Part shown: piece after piece, positions 34,601-41,536 of the stretch
Layout: every line of letters begins with the position of its first letter
Numbering within the stretch: position 1 is the first letter of the stretch
Notes under the pieces: model-generated
What the model saw: the letters and a program-made list of their open reading frames with translations, nothing else
Told to the model about the DNA's origin: nothing
Database searches by the model: none
Program-made: the position numbers and the translations under genes
Source of the DNA: Streptomyces sp. CB09001
Lineage (GTDB): Bacteria > Actinomycetota > Actinomycetes > Streptomycetales > Streptomycetaceae
Length of the DNA stretch: 64,000 nt
Reading direction: 5' to 3'
Assembly (NCBI RefSeq): GCF_003369795.1
Contig: NZ_CP026730.1
Span: forward strand, 5,261,001-5,325,000

Positions 34601-35667
34601 TAGGACCGGGCCTTCAGGCTGGCCAGACCGTCCTTCTTGCCGACGGCGCGGCCGGCGTACTGGTCGGACGCCTCGATCACCGGGTTGCCCTCGGAGATCG
34701 GCTTGAGCAGGTCCTCCGCGCCCTCGCCGTAGATGCTGGTGAAGCTGCGGATCTCGGACGTCTGACTCTGCAGCGCGGACTGGGCGTACAGCCGGTCGTT
34801 CTCGGCGAGATCGCCCTTGCTGGTGTTGTTCGCGGGGAGGGCCGCGGCGAGGACCGCGCGCTGGATGGACGCGTACTCCTTGGCCGAGGAGAAGGCCGAC
34901 AGGGCGCGGGTGCGCTGGATCATGTCGGGGTTGCTGGTCGCCTCCGCCATGTCCTGCGAGAGGTCGAGCAGGTGGGTGATCAGGCGGTGGTAGGCCTCGA
35001 CCGTCTGGGTCGAGTTGTCCTGCGCCGTGTACGCCGTGCTGCGGATCTTGGTCAGGTCGTTCAGGTCGCTCGCGATGCCGACGAGGCTGTCGCGGACGCC
35101 GACGAGCTTGCCGTCCTTGCTCGCCGCGTCGATCTGCTCGGACTTGTCGAGGAAGTTCTTCAGGGCCCGGTCGGTCTGCTCACGGTCGCCCTTGACGGCG
35201 ATCGCGCTGGACTTCGAGCCGTGGGCCAGCGGACCGGCGGACTGGTCGCGCTCCTCCTGGAGCGCGGCGGCCAGCTCCGTGGCCTGCTTGGTCATCTCGG
35301 TCAGCAGCTTCATGTTCTCGAGCTGCTGGATGTCGTCCAGCGACTGGTTGATGCGCAGCGCGCCCAGCGAGGTCGCCGCGACCACCGGAAGCGCCAGCAG
35401 CGACACCAGACGGGTGGAGATCCGCCAGTTGCGCAGGGCTATTCGCGGGCCGGGGCCGGTCGAGCCCTTGGCCGGCTTGCTGGGCGACTGCTGGCCGGGA
35501 GCGGACGGGCCGGCGGCCTGACCGGCGCGCTCCCCGTTGTCGCCGGGCTGGGTCTGGCCCGGGTTCTGGGCGTGCTGGGGCGAGGAGCTGACGGCCTTGG
35601 GGCCAGTCCCGCCCTGCGGCTCCGGCTCCGCCGAAGCGCTGCCATCCCTCTTGAAACGTCCCTGCAC
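31693..35667 (-). CDS. cvnA1: Conservon sensor-kinase-like protein CvnA (right conservon)
   Basis: About 1324 residues, larger than its left paralogue. Order: disordered N-terminus (about 1-80), transmembrane helix 1 (about 87-107), extracytoplasmic nitrate-sensor-like domain, transmembrane helix 2 (about 400-425), HAMP, NVNAMFTNLSRRSQGLIQRQ dimerisation helix without a phospho-acceptor His, and HATPase with N box LLAELLENATSFSSP (about 609) and HDTGIGL G box. A very long (about 600 residue) Ala/Gly/Pro/Gln-rich tail with YGQ-type repeats follows. The start is GTG 35667 with AGAGG 10 nt upstream, as in the left conservon; the frame continues to 35922 without protein-like sequence. Confidence 0.9.
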   Translation of the reverse strand: MQGRFKRDGSASAEPEPQGGTGPKAVSSSPQHAQNPGQTQPGDNGERAGQAAGPSAPGQQSPSKPAKGSTGPGPRIALRNWRISTRLVSLLALPVVAATSLGALRINQSLDDIQQLENMKLLTEMTKQATELAAALQEERDQSAGPLAHGSKSSAIAVKGDREQTDRALKNFLDKSEQIDAASKDGKLVGVRDSLVGIASDLNDLTKIRSTAYTAQDNSTQTVEAYHRLITHLLDLSQDMAEATSNPDMIQRTRALSAFSSAKEYASIQRAVLAAALPANNTSKGDLAENDRLYAQSALQSQTSEIRSFTSIYGEGAEDLLKPISEGNPVIEASDQYAGRAVGKKDGLASLKARSYQDWLDDSSTKIQQMKNIELKLLEDMEQQARELRNESEQEAIISGVLILLVLGVSLVGAFVVARSMIRSLRRLEDTATKVAQDRLPELVKQLSETDPQDVDTSVESVGVHSRDEIGRVAAAFDDVHREAVRLAAEQALLRGNVNAMFTNLSRRSQGLIQRQLSLISELESREADPDQLSSLFKLDHLATRMRRNGENLLVLAGEEPGRRWTRPVPLVDVLRAAASEVEQYERIELASVPSTEVAGRVVNDLVHLLAELLENATSFSSPQTKVKVTGHALPDGRVLIEIHDTGIGLSPEDLAAINERLASPPTVDVSVSRRMGLFVVGRLSQRHGIRIQLRPSDSGGTTALVMLPVDVAQGGRKPQPKPGQPGAGNGGPAAAQAAAGVAAARRGGQGGGALAGSGAFGGGSGGGALGAGAPAGRLGAGQGPRAALPGRDAGGRPGAPGGARGPQSPAVPGQQNRPAPAGAGAGAGQQAPGAPQGLQAAGMNAPQGNAPANNASQGQDMFGGSRTPGAPPQRKRGGNGDAEQGRRPQLPPRGGPRAELPGGNPQPRVPSWSDENAQPPVPRASLDAPRGHDEPDSSRTDRTPRLDERQGPGSTAEMPAVPRFGEPQSPAATAEFARPDFDAPAPRRDESQDTGQFAQPGQNQYDARNEYEDQYGQQGQYGQDQYAPGQYGQATPGQDQYDQARFGQDAPQNDQFARPEPAAPQQDGGAFVRSDVFGGQPAPNGQAAADRFAATQGYDNGSTGRRDLPGRQNPAVTGQFERPQVGGTQGGNDFGAPRPPAPQRPVPQEPAGQNTNGTPAQRPGDGWALPPASGPGDGRTPLYDTLETNWFHGDREARAQQAAPVASPEPQAAQPQTPAAPQRPATSAWRSSPNDDLVRQAERVRQPAAGGVTTSGLPRRVPRANLVPGTAQQQSHQSGPAVSRAPDDVRGRLTNLRRGIAQGRQAGTNQTGSYPRPTHQQER

Positions 35668-36269
35668 TAGCGTCGCAACCTCTGGACCAGGCGCCCCTCC
35701 GCGTGAACGGCTGGGCACGGTGTCGGCGTCAAAGGGGCGCCCTGAATACGCCCCTGTGTTGGTCGTGAGTGACCGGCGCTGGTTCCCCCTTCTCACCGCC
35801 GCTCGGCGCTGGTGTGCGCCCCCTGTGCGCCGGCTCGATCCCGCGGCGGTCCGTGGAATTCCAGCACAGTGCAGGATCTCCAACAAGGCCCGTGGGGCAG
35901 GCCGTGAGATACGTGACAGCACGTGAGGGCCGAGTCACCAGACGTAGAAGGTGATCACCCGCAAACCGGACGTATGTCCGCGAGTCGTCGAGGTGCGGAG
36001 GGTGTCCCAGTCGACATGATCAGCAGCGGAATGATGCCTTCAGGTGTGCAATGTCGGTTTAGTCGGAGTGCGCTTGCCGTCGCAATTGACCGGTTTGACC
36101 CTTGATAAGTGAGCAAACTCACATCCGGATCATGGACTCCTCCACGGTTCACGGGGAATCGCGTGTTTAGCCTGACGCTTTACAGAGAAGGCAAAACCGA
36201 CAACCCGCGCCCTCGCAGGGGCTTCAGCCGCTCCTCGGGCGCCCGGACACGACAGGGCCACGTACAACC
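35668..36269. other. Intergenic region upstream of the right conservon and the NPRRT protein
   Basis: About 600 bp, the longest gene-free stretch here. GC falls around 35960-36180. A possible promoter (TTGACC at 36087) points toward the small gene, and GTGAG-CAAA-CTCAC (36109-36122) is a perfect 5-bp inverted repeat. It must hold the divergent promoters of cvnA (minus) and of the small gene at 36270 (plus). No other gene was convincing. Confidence 0.5.
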
Positions 36270-36458
36270 GTGAAGACGACGATGATGTTCCACAAGATCG
36301 CCAACCCGCGGCGCACGACGCTGGCGCACCTCCAGGACGCCGACGAACTGCAGACGCCGGAGCAGCCGGAGCACGCCGTCGAGCTCCCCGCCCAGACCGC
36401 CAACCCCCGCCGCACGATCCTCATGGAGGCCCCGGTCGCGGCGTCGGTCGCAGAGTAG
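36270..36458 (+). CDS. Small protein with two ANPRRT motifs, function unknown
   Basis: 62 residues from the GTG at 36270; ATG codons at 36282 and 36285 are alternative starts and the ribosome-binding site is unclear. The protein carries an internal repeat, IANPRRTTLAHL near the N-terminus and TANPRRTILMEA near the C-terminus, separated by an acidic Gln/Glu/Pro linker. No signal peptide or membrane segment. Divergent from the right conservon across a 600-bp region. I do not recognise a function. The repeated basic motif suggests binding to a partner or nucleic acid, but that is speculation. Confidence 0.65.
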   Translation: MKTTMMFHKIANPRRTTLAHLQDADELQTPEQPEHAVELPAQTANPRRTILMEAPVAASVAE

Positions 36459-36562
36459 TACGACACCGGGACGAGGACCGTTCAGCGTCTGCCCGGGCAG
36501 GCCCGCCGCGTTAGCCTGGAGCGTCAGACTTCAGCCAGCTCAGTCAAGGGGCCAAGCAACCC

Positions 36563-37348
36563 GTGCGCATCGCCAGGTTCTCCATCGACGGGAACGTCGC
36601 CTTCGGCGCGGTCGAGGGCGACCAGCCGGACCAGCTCGTCCTCGACATCATCAAGGGCATCCCGTTCGCGGACTACGAGCTCTCCGGCACCAAGGTGCCC
36701 CTGAGCAAGGTGCGGCTCCTGCCGCCGGTACTCCCCAGCAAGGTCGTCGCCTTCGGCCGCAACTACGCCGAGCACGCCCGTGAACTCGGCAACGAGGTGC
36801 CCGACGCGCCGTTCGCCTTCTTCAAGCCGTCCACCTCCGTGATCGGCCCCGGCGACGCCATCCAGTACCCCTCCTTCACCGAGGAACTGCACCACGAGGC
36901 CGAACTGGCCGTCGTCATCGGCCGCATGTGCCGCGAGGTCCCGCGCGAGCGCGTCCAGGACGTCATCTTCGGCTACACCTGCGCCAACGACGTCACCGCC
37001 CGCGACGTGCAGCGCCGCGAGAAGCAGTGGGCCAGGGCCAAGGGCTTCGACTCCTCCTGCCCGCTCGGCCCCTGGGTGGAGACGGACCTCGACCTCGCGG
37101 CCGCGGGCGACCTGACCGTCCAGCTCACGGTCAACGGCGCCCAGCGCCAGCTCGGCCGCACCAGCGAGATGATCCACTCCATCGAGGATCTGATCGTCAA
37201 CATCTCCGAGGCGATGACGCTGCTCCCCGGCGACGTGATCCTCACGGGCACCCCGGCCGGCGTCGGCCCCCTCAACGTCGGCGACGAGGTCGCCGTCACC
37301 ATCGAAGGCATCGGCACTCTCACCAACAAGGTTGTCAAGCGTGGCTAG
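36563..37348 (+). CDS. Fumarylacetoacetate hydrolase (FAH) family protein
   Basis: 261 residues. The C-terminal FAH domain (about 55-258) has the family's KPSTSVIGPGDAI (about 90-102) and the metal-binding acidic residues in HHEAELAVVIG (about 112-122) and GYTCANDVTARDVQ (about 136-149), plus ILTGTPAGVGPL near the end. Members act as acylpyruvate hydrolases, oxaloacetate decarboxylases or in aromatic degradation; the exact substrate cannot be assigned. The start is the GTG at 36563. Its 3' end overlaps gltX by 8 nt, so they are translationally coupled. Confidence 0.9.
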   Translation: MRIARFSIDGNVAFGAVEGDQPDQLVLDIIKGIPFADYELSGTKVPLSKVRLLPPVLPSKVVAFGRNYAEHARELGNEVPDAPFAFFKPSTSVIGPGDAIQYPSFTEELHHEAELAVVIGRMCREVPRERVQDVIFGYTCANDVTARDVQRREKQWARAKGFDSSCPLGPWVETDLDLAAAGDLTVQLTVNGAQRQLGRTSEMIHSIEDLIVNISEAMTLLPGDVILTGTPAGVGPLNVGDEVAVTIEGIGTLTNKVVKRG

Positions 37349-38825
37349 CGCATCCGGCTCCTCCGTACGCGTCCGTTTCTGTCCGTCCCCCACCGGCAAC
37401 CCCCACGTGGGCCTGGTCCGCACCGCCCTGTTCAACTGGGCCTTCGCGCGCCACCACCAGGGCACCCTGGTCTTCCGCATCGAGGACACCGACGCGGCCC
37501 GCGACTCCGAGGAGTCCTACAACCAGCTGCTCGACTCGATGCGCTGGCTGGGCTTCGACTGGGACGAGGGCCCCGAGATCGGCGGCCCGCACGCGCCGTA
37601 CCGCCAGTCGCAGCGGATGGACATCTACCGGGACGTCGCCGCCAAGCTCCTCGACGCCGGTCACGCCTACCGCTGCTACTGCTCCCAGGAGGAGCTGGAC
37701 ACCCGCCGCGAGGCCGCCCGGGCCGCCGGCAGGCCCTCCGGCTACGACGGCCACTGCCGCGACCTGACCGACGCGCAGGTCGCGGAGTACACGTCCCAGG
37801 GCCGCGAGCCCATCGTCCGCTTCCGGATGCCCGACGAGGCGATCACCTTCACGGACCTGGTCCGCGGCGAGATCACCTACCTCCCGGAGAACGTCCCGGA
37901 CTACGGCATCGTCCGCGCCAACGGGGCGCCCCTCTACACGCTCGTCAACCCGGTCGACGACGCCCTGATGGAGATCACCCACGTCCTGCGCGGCGAGGAC
38001 CTGCTCTCCTCCACCCCGCGCCAGATCGCCCTGTACAAGGCGCTGATCGAGCTGGGCGTCGCCAAGGAGATCCCCGCCTTCGGCCACCTGCCGTACGTCA
38101 TGGGCGAGGGCAACAAGAAGCTGTCCAAGCGCGACCCGCAGTCGAGCCTCAACCTCTACCGCGAGCGCGGCTTCCTCCCCGAGGGCCTGCTCAACTACCT
38201 CTCCCTCCTCGGCTGGTCGCTCTCCGCCGACCAGGACATCTTCACCATCGAGGAGATGGTCGCCGCCTTCGACGTCTCCGACGTCCAGCCCAACCCGGCG
38301 CGGTTCGACCTGAAGAAGTGCGAGGCGATCAACGCCGACCACATCCGCCTGCTGGAGGTCAAGGACTTCGCCGAGCGCTGCCGCCCCTGGCTGAAGGCCC
38401 CCGCCGCCCCCTGGGCGCCCGAGGACTTCGACGAGGCCAAGTGGCAGGCGATCGCGCCGCACGCGCAGACCCGCCTCAAGGTCCTCTCCGAGATCACCGA
38501 CAACGTCGACTTCCTCTTCCTGCCGGAGCCGGTCCTCGACGAGGCGAGCTGGGCCAAGGCGATGAAGGAGGGCTCGGACGCGCTCCTGAGCACGGCCCGC
38601 GAGAAGCTCGACGCCGCCGACTGGACGTCCCCCGAGTCCCTCAAGGAGGCCGTCCTGGCCGCCGGCGAGGCTCACGGCCTCAAGCTCGGCAAGGCCCAGG
38701 CCCCCGTCCGCGTCGCCGTCACCGGCCGCACGGTCGGCCTGCCCCTCTTCGAGTCCCTGGAGGTCCTGGGCAAGGAGAAGGCGCTGGCCCGGATCGACGC
38801 GGCGCTGGCACGGCTCGCGGCATAA
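37341..38825 (+). CDS. gltX: Glutamyl-tRNA synthetase (probably non-discriminating)
   Basis: Class I synthetase, 494 residues. The HIGH-type motif is PSPTGNPHVG (about 15-24) and the KMSKS-type motif is KLSKRDPQS (about 260). The C-terminal anticodon-binding domain runs from about 330. Actinobacteria lack GlnRS and use a non-discriminating GluRS with GatCAB, so this enzyme probably charges both tRNA-Glu and tRNA-Gln. Both tRNA types are clustered 1.4 kb downstream. The start is the GTG at 37341, 9 nt after AAGG and overlapping the FAH gene; TTG 37332 is the alternative. Confidence 0.96.
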   Translation: MASASGSSVRVRFCPSPTGNPHVGLVRTALFNWAFARHHQGTLVFRIEDTDAARDSEESYNQLLDSMRWLGFDWDEGPEIGGPHAPYRQSQRMDIYRDVAAKLLDAGHAYRCYCSQEELDTRREAARAAGRPSGYDGHCRDLTDAQVAEYTSQGREPIVRFRMPDEAITFTDLVRGEITYLPENVPDYGIVRANGAPLYTLVNPVDDALMEITHVLRGEDLLSSTPRQIALYKALIELGVAKEIPAFGHLPYVMGEGNKKLSKRDPQSSLNLYRERGFLPEGLLNYLSLLGWSLSADQDIFTIEEMVAAFDVSDVQPNPARFDLKKCEAINADHIRLLEVKDFAERCRPWLKAPAAPWAPEDFDEAKWQAIAPHAQTRLKVLSEITDNVDFLFLPEPVLDEASWAKAMKEGSDALLSTAREKLDAADWTSPESLKEAVLAAGEAHGLKLGKAQAPVRVAVTGRTVGLPLFESLEVLGKEKALARIDAALARLAA

Positions 38826-38840
38826 CCGGCAGTGTGTGTG

Positions 38841-38874
38841 AAGGGCGGCGTCCGCACGGGCGCCGCCCTTCTTG
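38841..38874 (+). terminator. Terminator after gltX
   Basis: 10-bp stem AAGGGCGGCG (arms 38841-38850 and 38861-38870), 10-nt loop, then CTTGT. It lies 15 bp after the gltX stop. Confidence 0.8.
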
Positions 38875-38932
38875 TACCCCGCCCGGCTCCCTCCGCCCGG
38901 CGCCCTCCGCGAGGGGCACGCAGACTGACCGC

Positions 38933-39328
38933 ATGCGCCGCGAGGACATCGACCCACGCTTCTTCGGGGACCGGCCGGCCTACAACCGGGCCGTACTGGT
39001 CGAACAGCCCCGGCGCTGGCTCGTGGTCGCCGGGCACGAGGCCCGGGACGACGAGGGCGGCATCGCCGCCGTGGGCGACGTCCGCGGCCAGCTCCGGCTG
39101 ACCTTCCGGCGCCTGGAGGAGACCCTGGACAAGGCCGGGTTCGCCCTGCGCGACCTCGTCCAGATCCGGATCCTCACCGTCGACATCGAGGCGGTCACGG
39201 CCCACTACGACGCCGTACTGGACGAACTGGCCGCCGCGGACTGCCGCCCGGCCAGCCTGCTCGCCGAAGTACGGGCCCTCTCCGACCCGCGGATGCTGGT
39301 CGAGATCGAGGGCCTGGCGGCGCAGTAG
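38933..39328 (+). CDS. RidA/YjgF-family protein
   Basis: 131 residues, the usual length of RidA proteins, which hydrolyse reactive enamine/imine intermediates from PLP enzymes. Matching features are AYNRAVLVEQPRRWLVVAGHE near the start, a central LRLTFRRLEETLDKAGFALRDLVQIRILTVDIE and a C-terminal VEIEGLAA strand. The usual substrate arginine segment near the end reads ALSDPRMLVEIEG rather than the classical C-V-R-AxLP form, so it belongs to an uncharacterised RidA subgroup. The start ATG at 38933 has only a weak GAGGGG upstream. Confidence 0.82.
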   Translation: MRREDIDPRFFGDRPAYNRAVLVEQPRRWLVVAGHEARDDEGGIAAVGDVRGQLRLTFRRLEETLDKAGFALRDLVQIRILTVDIEAVTAHYDAVLDELAAADCRPASLLAEVRALSDPRMLVEIEGLAAQ

Positions 39329-39396
39329 GCACCGGCCTCGGAGGCTCTCCCGGCCGTCCGCTCCCGCGCCGCGCCGACGCGGCCTAGGCTGGGCCC

Positions 39397-40131
39397 ATGC
39401 CGATCAAAGCCGTGGTCTGGGACGTCGACGACACGCTCTTCGACTACACCACGGCCGACCGCGAGGGCATGCGAGCCCACCTGGTCGCCGAAGGGCTCCT
39501 CGCCGGGTACGGGTCGGCCGAGGAGGCACTCGTGCGATGGCGGGAGATCACCGACCAGCAGTGGGCGCGCTTCTCCGCGGGCGAGGTGGACTTCGTCACA
39601 CAGCGGCGCGACCGCACCCGGGTCTTCCTGGGCCGGCCGGAGCTGACGGACGCCGAGGCCGACGACTGGTTCCAGCGGTACGTCACGCACTACGAGGCCG
39701 CCTGGTCCCTCTTCCCGGACGTGATGCCCGTCCTGGACGCCCTCGCCGACAGCCACCGGCACGCCGTGCTCTCCAACTCCAGCCTCACCGTCCAGGACCG
39801 CAAGCTGCGCGTCCTCGGCGTGCACGACCGCTTCGAGGCCATCCTGTGCGCCGCCGAGCTGGGCGTCTCCAAGCCGGAGGCCGGGGCCTTCCTCGCGGCC
39901 TGCGAGGCCCTCGCCCTCGGTCCGGCCGAGGTCGCCTACGTCGGCGACCATCCGGAGATCGACGGACGCGGTGCCGCCGACGCCGGGCTGCTCTCCGTGT
40001 GGATCGACCGCGGCGGCGTCTACGCGACCGTCGACCCGCCGGCCGGACCGCGCCGCATCGCCTCGCTCTCCGAACTTCCCGCGCTCCTCGGCGCCGATAC
40101 CCGTTTTGGAGCCCCGTCCACCTTCGGGTAA
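39397..40131 (+). CDS. HAD-superfamily hydrolase
   Basis: 244 residues. Motif I DVDDTLF (D9, D11) is at the N-terminus, motif II SNSS in AVLSNSSLTV (about 129) and motif III/IV GVSKPEAGAF...VAYVGDHPEIDGRGAADAG (about 157-195). A small helical cap sits between motifs I and II, so it is a subclass I HAD phosphatase of unknown substrate. The ATG at 39397 follows TAGGCTGGGCCC. It ends about 90 bp before the tRNA cluster. Confidence 0.9.
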   Translation: MPIKAVVWDVDDTLFDYTTADREGMRAHLVAEGLLAGYGSAEEALVRWREITDQQWARFSAGEVDFVTQRRDRTRVFLGRPELTDAEADDWFQRYVTHYEAAWSLFPDVMPVLDALADSHRHAVLSNSSLTVQDRKLRVLGVHDRFEAILCAAELGVSKPEAGAFLAACEALALGPAEVAYVGDHPEIDGRGAADAGLLSVWIDRGGVYATVDPPAGPRRIASLSELPALLGADTRFGAPSTFG

Positions 40132-40222
40132 TGTTCTTCCTGCGCCGCCGGAGAGCGGGCCGAAGGGCCGGAAACCGGAAGCGCAACGCTAGAACAAGAA
40201 CCCTCCGGGGCTTGCGTTCCAG

Positions 40223-40294
40223 TGGCCTATGGTGTAATTGGCAGCACGACTGATTCTGGTTCAGTTAGTCTAGGTTCGAGTCCTGGTAGGCCAG
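40223..40294 (+). tRNA. tRNA-Gln (anticodon CTG)
   Basis: 72 nt. Acceptor TGGCCTA pairs with TAGGCCA, the anticodon loop is TTCTGGT with CTG, and the T-loop is TTCGAGT. CCA is not encoded (ends AG then CTC). First of five clustered tRNAs. Confidence 0.96.
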
Positions 40295-40333
40295 CTCGCA
40301 GAGCTTATCTGCGCCGCGGAGCACATCCGCAAA

Positions 40334-40406
40334 GCCCCCGTTGTGTAGCGGCCTAGCACGCCGCCCTCTCAAGGCGGTAGCGCCGGTTCGAATCCGGTCG
40401 GGGGTA
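40334..40406 (+). tRNA. tRNA-Glu (anticodon CTC), copy 1
   Basis: 73 nt. Acceptor GCCCCCG pairs with CGGGGGT (one G-U), the anticodon arm is CCGCC-CTCTCAA-GGCGG with CTC, and the T-loop is TTCGAAT. Identical in sequence to the copies at 40469 and 40678. Confidence 0.96.
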
Positions 40407-40468
40407 CAGATCCTTCCCGCGAGGACAGCTCGGGTCGCTCCCGCTGTTCACGATGCAGGATCGCTAGG

Positions 40469-40541
40469 GCCCCCGTTGTGTAGCGGCCTAGCACGCCGCC
40501 CTCTCAAGGCGGTAGCGCCGGTTCGAATCCGGTCGGGGGTA
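40469..40541 (+). tRNA. tRNA-Glu (anticodon CTC), copy 2
   Basis: 73 nt, same sequence as copy 1, 62 bp after it. Confidence 0.96.
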
Positions 40542-40561
40542 CGAACTGGTCTAAACCACAT

Positions 40562-40633
40562 TGGTCTATGGTGTAATTGGCAGCACGACTGATTCTGGTT
40601 CAGTTAGTCTAGGTTCGAGTCCTGGTAGACCAG
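40562..40633 (+). tRNA. tRNA-Gln (anticodon CTG), second copy with changed acceptor pair
   Basis: 72 nt. Same body as the tRNA at 40223, but the acceptor stem is TGGTCTA/TAGACCA: one base pair changed on both sides (C-G to T-A), a compensatory change that confirms the fold. Confidence 0.96.
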
Positions 40634-40677
40634 CTCGGATCTGCGGCGGAGCAGCACTGAACGCCCGCAAGATCCAC

Positions 40678-40750
40678 GCCCCCGTTGTGTAGCGGCCTAG
40701 CACGCCGCCCTCTCAAGGCGGTAGCGCCGGTTCGAATCCGGTCGGGGGTA
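40678..40750 (+). tRNA. tRNA-Glu (anticodon CTC), copy 3
   Basis: 73 nt, same sequence as copies 1 and 2. Last tRNA of the cluster; a hairpin terminator follows 8 bp later. Confidence 0.96.
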
Positions 40751-40758
40751 CTCGAAGT

Positions 40759-40796
40759 CCGAAGGGGGCTTCCGCCGAGGCGGGAGCCCCCTTCGG
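40759..40796. terminator. Terminator between tRNA cluster and convergent MerR gene
   Basis: 12-bp stem CCGAAGGGGGCT (arms 40759-40770 and 40785-40796) enclosing a second 5-bp CCGCC/GGCGG stem. It lies between the last tRNA and the convergent regulator, so it is probably bidirectional. Confidence 0.8.
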
Positions 40797-40810
40797 CGTT
40801 CCCCCGACGT

Positions 40811-41455
40811 CTACTCGATGCCGTAGCGCCGCGCCGACTCCTCCTCCTGTGCCAGCCGGTGCAGGGCCCGCAGCACCGGTTGGAAGAGCACCGCCGCCGC
40901 GACCGCCATCTCGACCTGCTCCGCCTCCGAGGCGTGAGTCTCCATGAAGTCCAGGTCCCGCCGGGCCACCTCCATCATCAACTCGCCGTAGGGCGCCATC
41001 AGTTCCGCATCCCACGGATAGTCGAGGCGGCGCAGCGCGGCCACCGCCACCACCAGGGAGCGGTGCACGGGGGAGAGCGGCGCCAGCTCCCTGGAGGTCT
41101 CCCAGCCCAGCAGGTCCAGCAACCGGTCCACCTCGACGCGCGCGGCGGCCACCGCCGGATCCGCCGCGTCCGGCTCGGCGTCCTGCGGCAGCGCCCACAG
41201 GGCCGCCCCCAGCCGGACGGTGCGGCCCAGCGACTCGTCGTCCACGTGCCCCAGCACCTCCCGGGCCGTCGCCACCGGCACCTTGCCGACCTGGATCAGC
41301 GCCCGCACCAGCCGCAGCCGGCGCAGATGGCCCTCGTCGTACTCGGCGGTGGTCGCGTTGACCTGCCGGCCCGGCGGCAACAGGCCTTCCCGCAGGTAGT
41401 ACTTGATCGTCGCGGTGGACACCCCGCTGCGCTTGCTCAGATCGGCCAGTCGCAT
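40811..41455 (-). CDS. MerR-family transcriptional regulator
   Basis: 214 residues. The N-terminal winged HTH is MRLADLSKRSGVSTATIKYYLREGLLPPGR, with the typical ATIKYYLREGLLP signature. The C-terminal about 130 residues are helical and unlike metal-sensing MerR proteins: no conserved cysteines, so it probably senses an organic ligand or the cell state. Divergent from the DUF4188 gene with a MerR-type dyad between; likely the direct regulator of that gene. The ATG at 41455 overlaps no other gene. Confidence 0.9.
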   Translation of the reverse strand: MRLADLSKRSGVSTATIKYYLREGLLPPGRQVNATTAEYDEGHLRRLRLVRALIQVGKVPVATAREVLGHVDDESLGRTVRLGAALWALPQDAEPDAADPAVAAARVEVDRLLDLLGWETSRELAPLSPVHRSLVVAVAALRRLDYPWDAELMAPYGELMMEVARRDLDFMETHASEAEQVEMAVAAAVLFQPVLRALHRLAQEEESARRYGIE

Positions 41456-41473
41456 CCCTTGCGCCCTTCTTCG

Positions 41474-41488
41474 GATAGCGCCACTATC
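41474..41488. promoter_or_regulatory. MerR-type operator dyad
   Basis: GATAG-CGCCA-CTATC, a perfect 5-bp inverted repeat with a 5-bp spacer in the divergent promoter region, 18 bp from the MerR start. A second partial repeat (GCAGTGC..ACAGTGC) follows near 41492-41512. Confidence 0.55.
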
Positions 41489-41536
41489 TAAGCAGTGCTA
41501 CTTGGACAGTGCAGCTCGCCAACAGGGGGAGGCGTC

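Noticed and set aside
31612..35670. Plus-strand frame of 1352 codons opposite the second cvnA
   Set aside because: Same antisense artefact; the minus-strand protein has transmembrane helices and an ATPase domain.
40334..40750. Three near-identical 73-bp repeats with spacers, CRISPR-like at first sight
   Set aside because: Each repeat folds as tRNA-Glu(CTC); spacers are unequal and contain tRNA-Gln genes.
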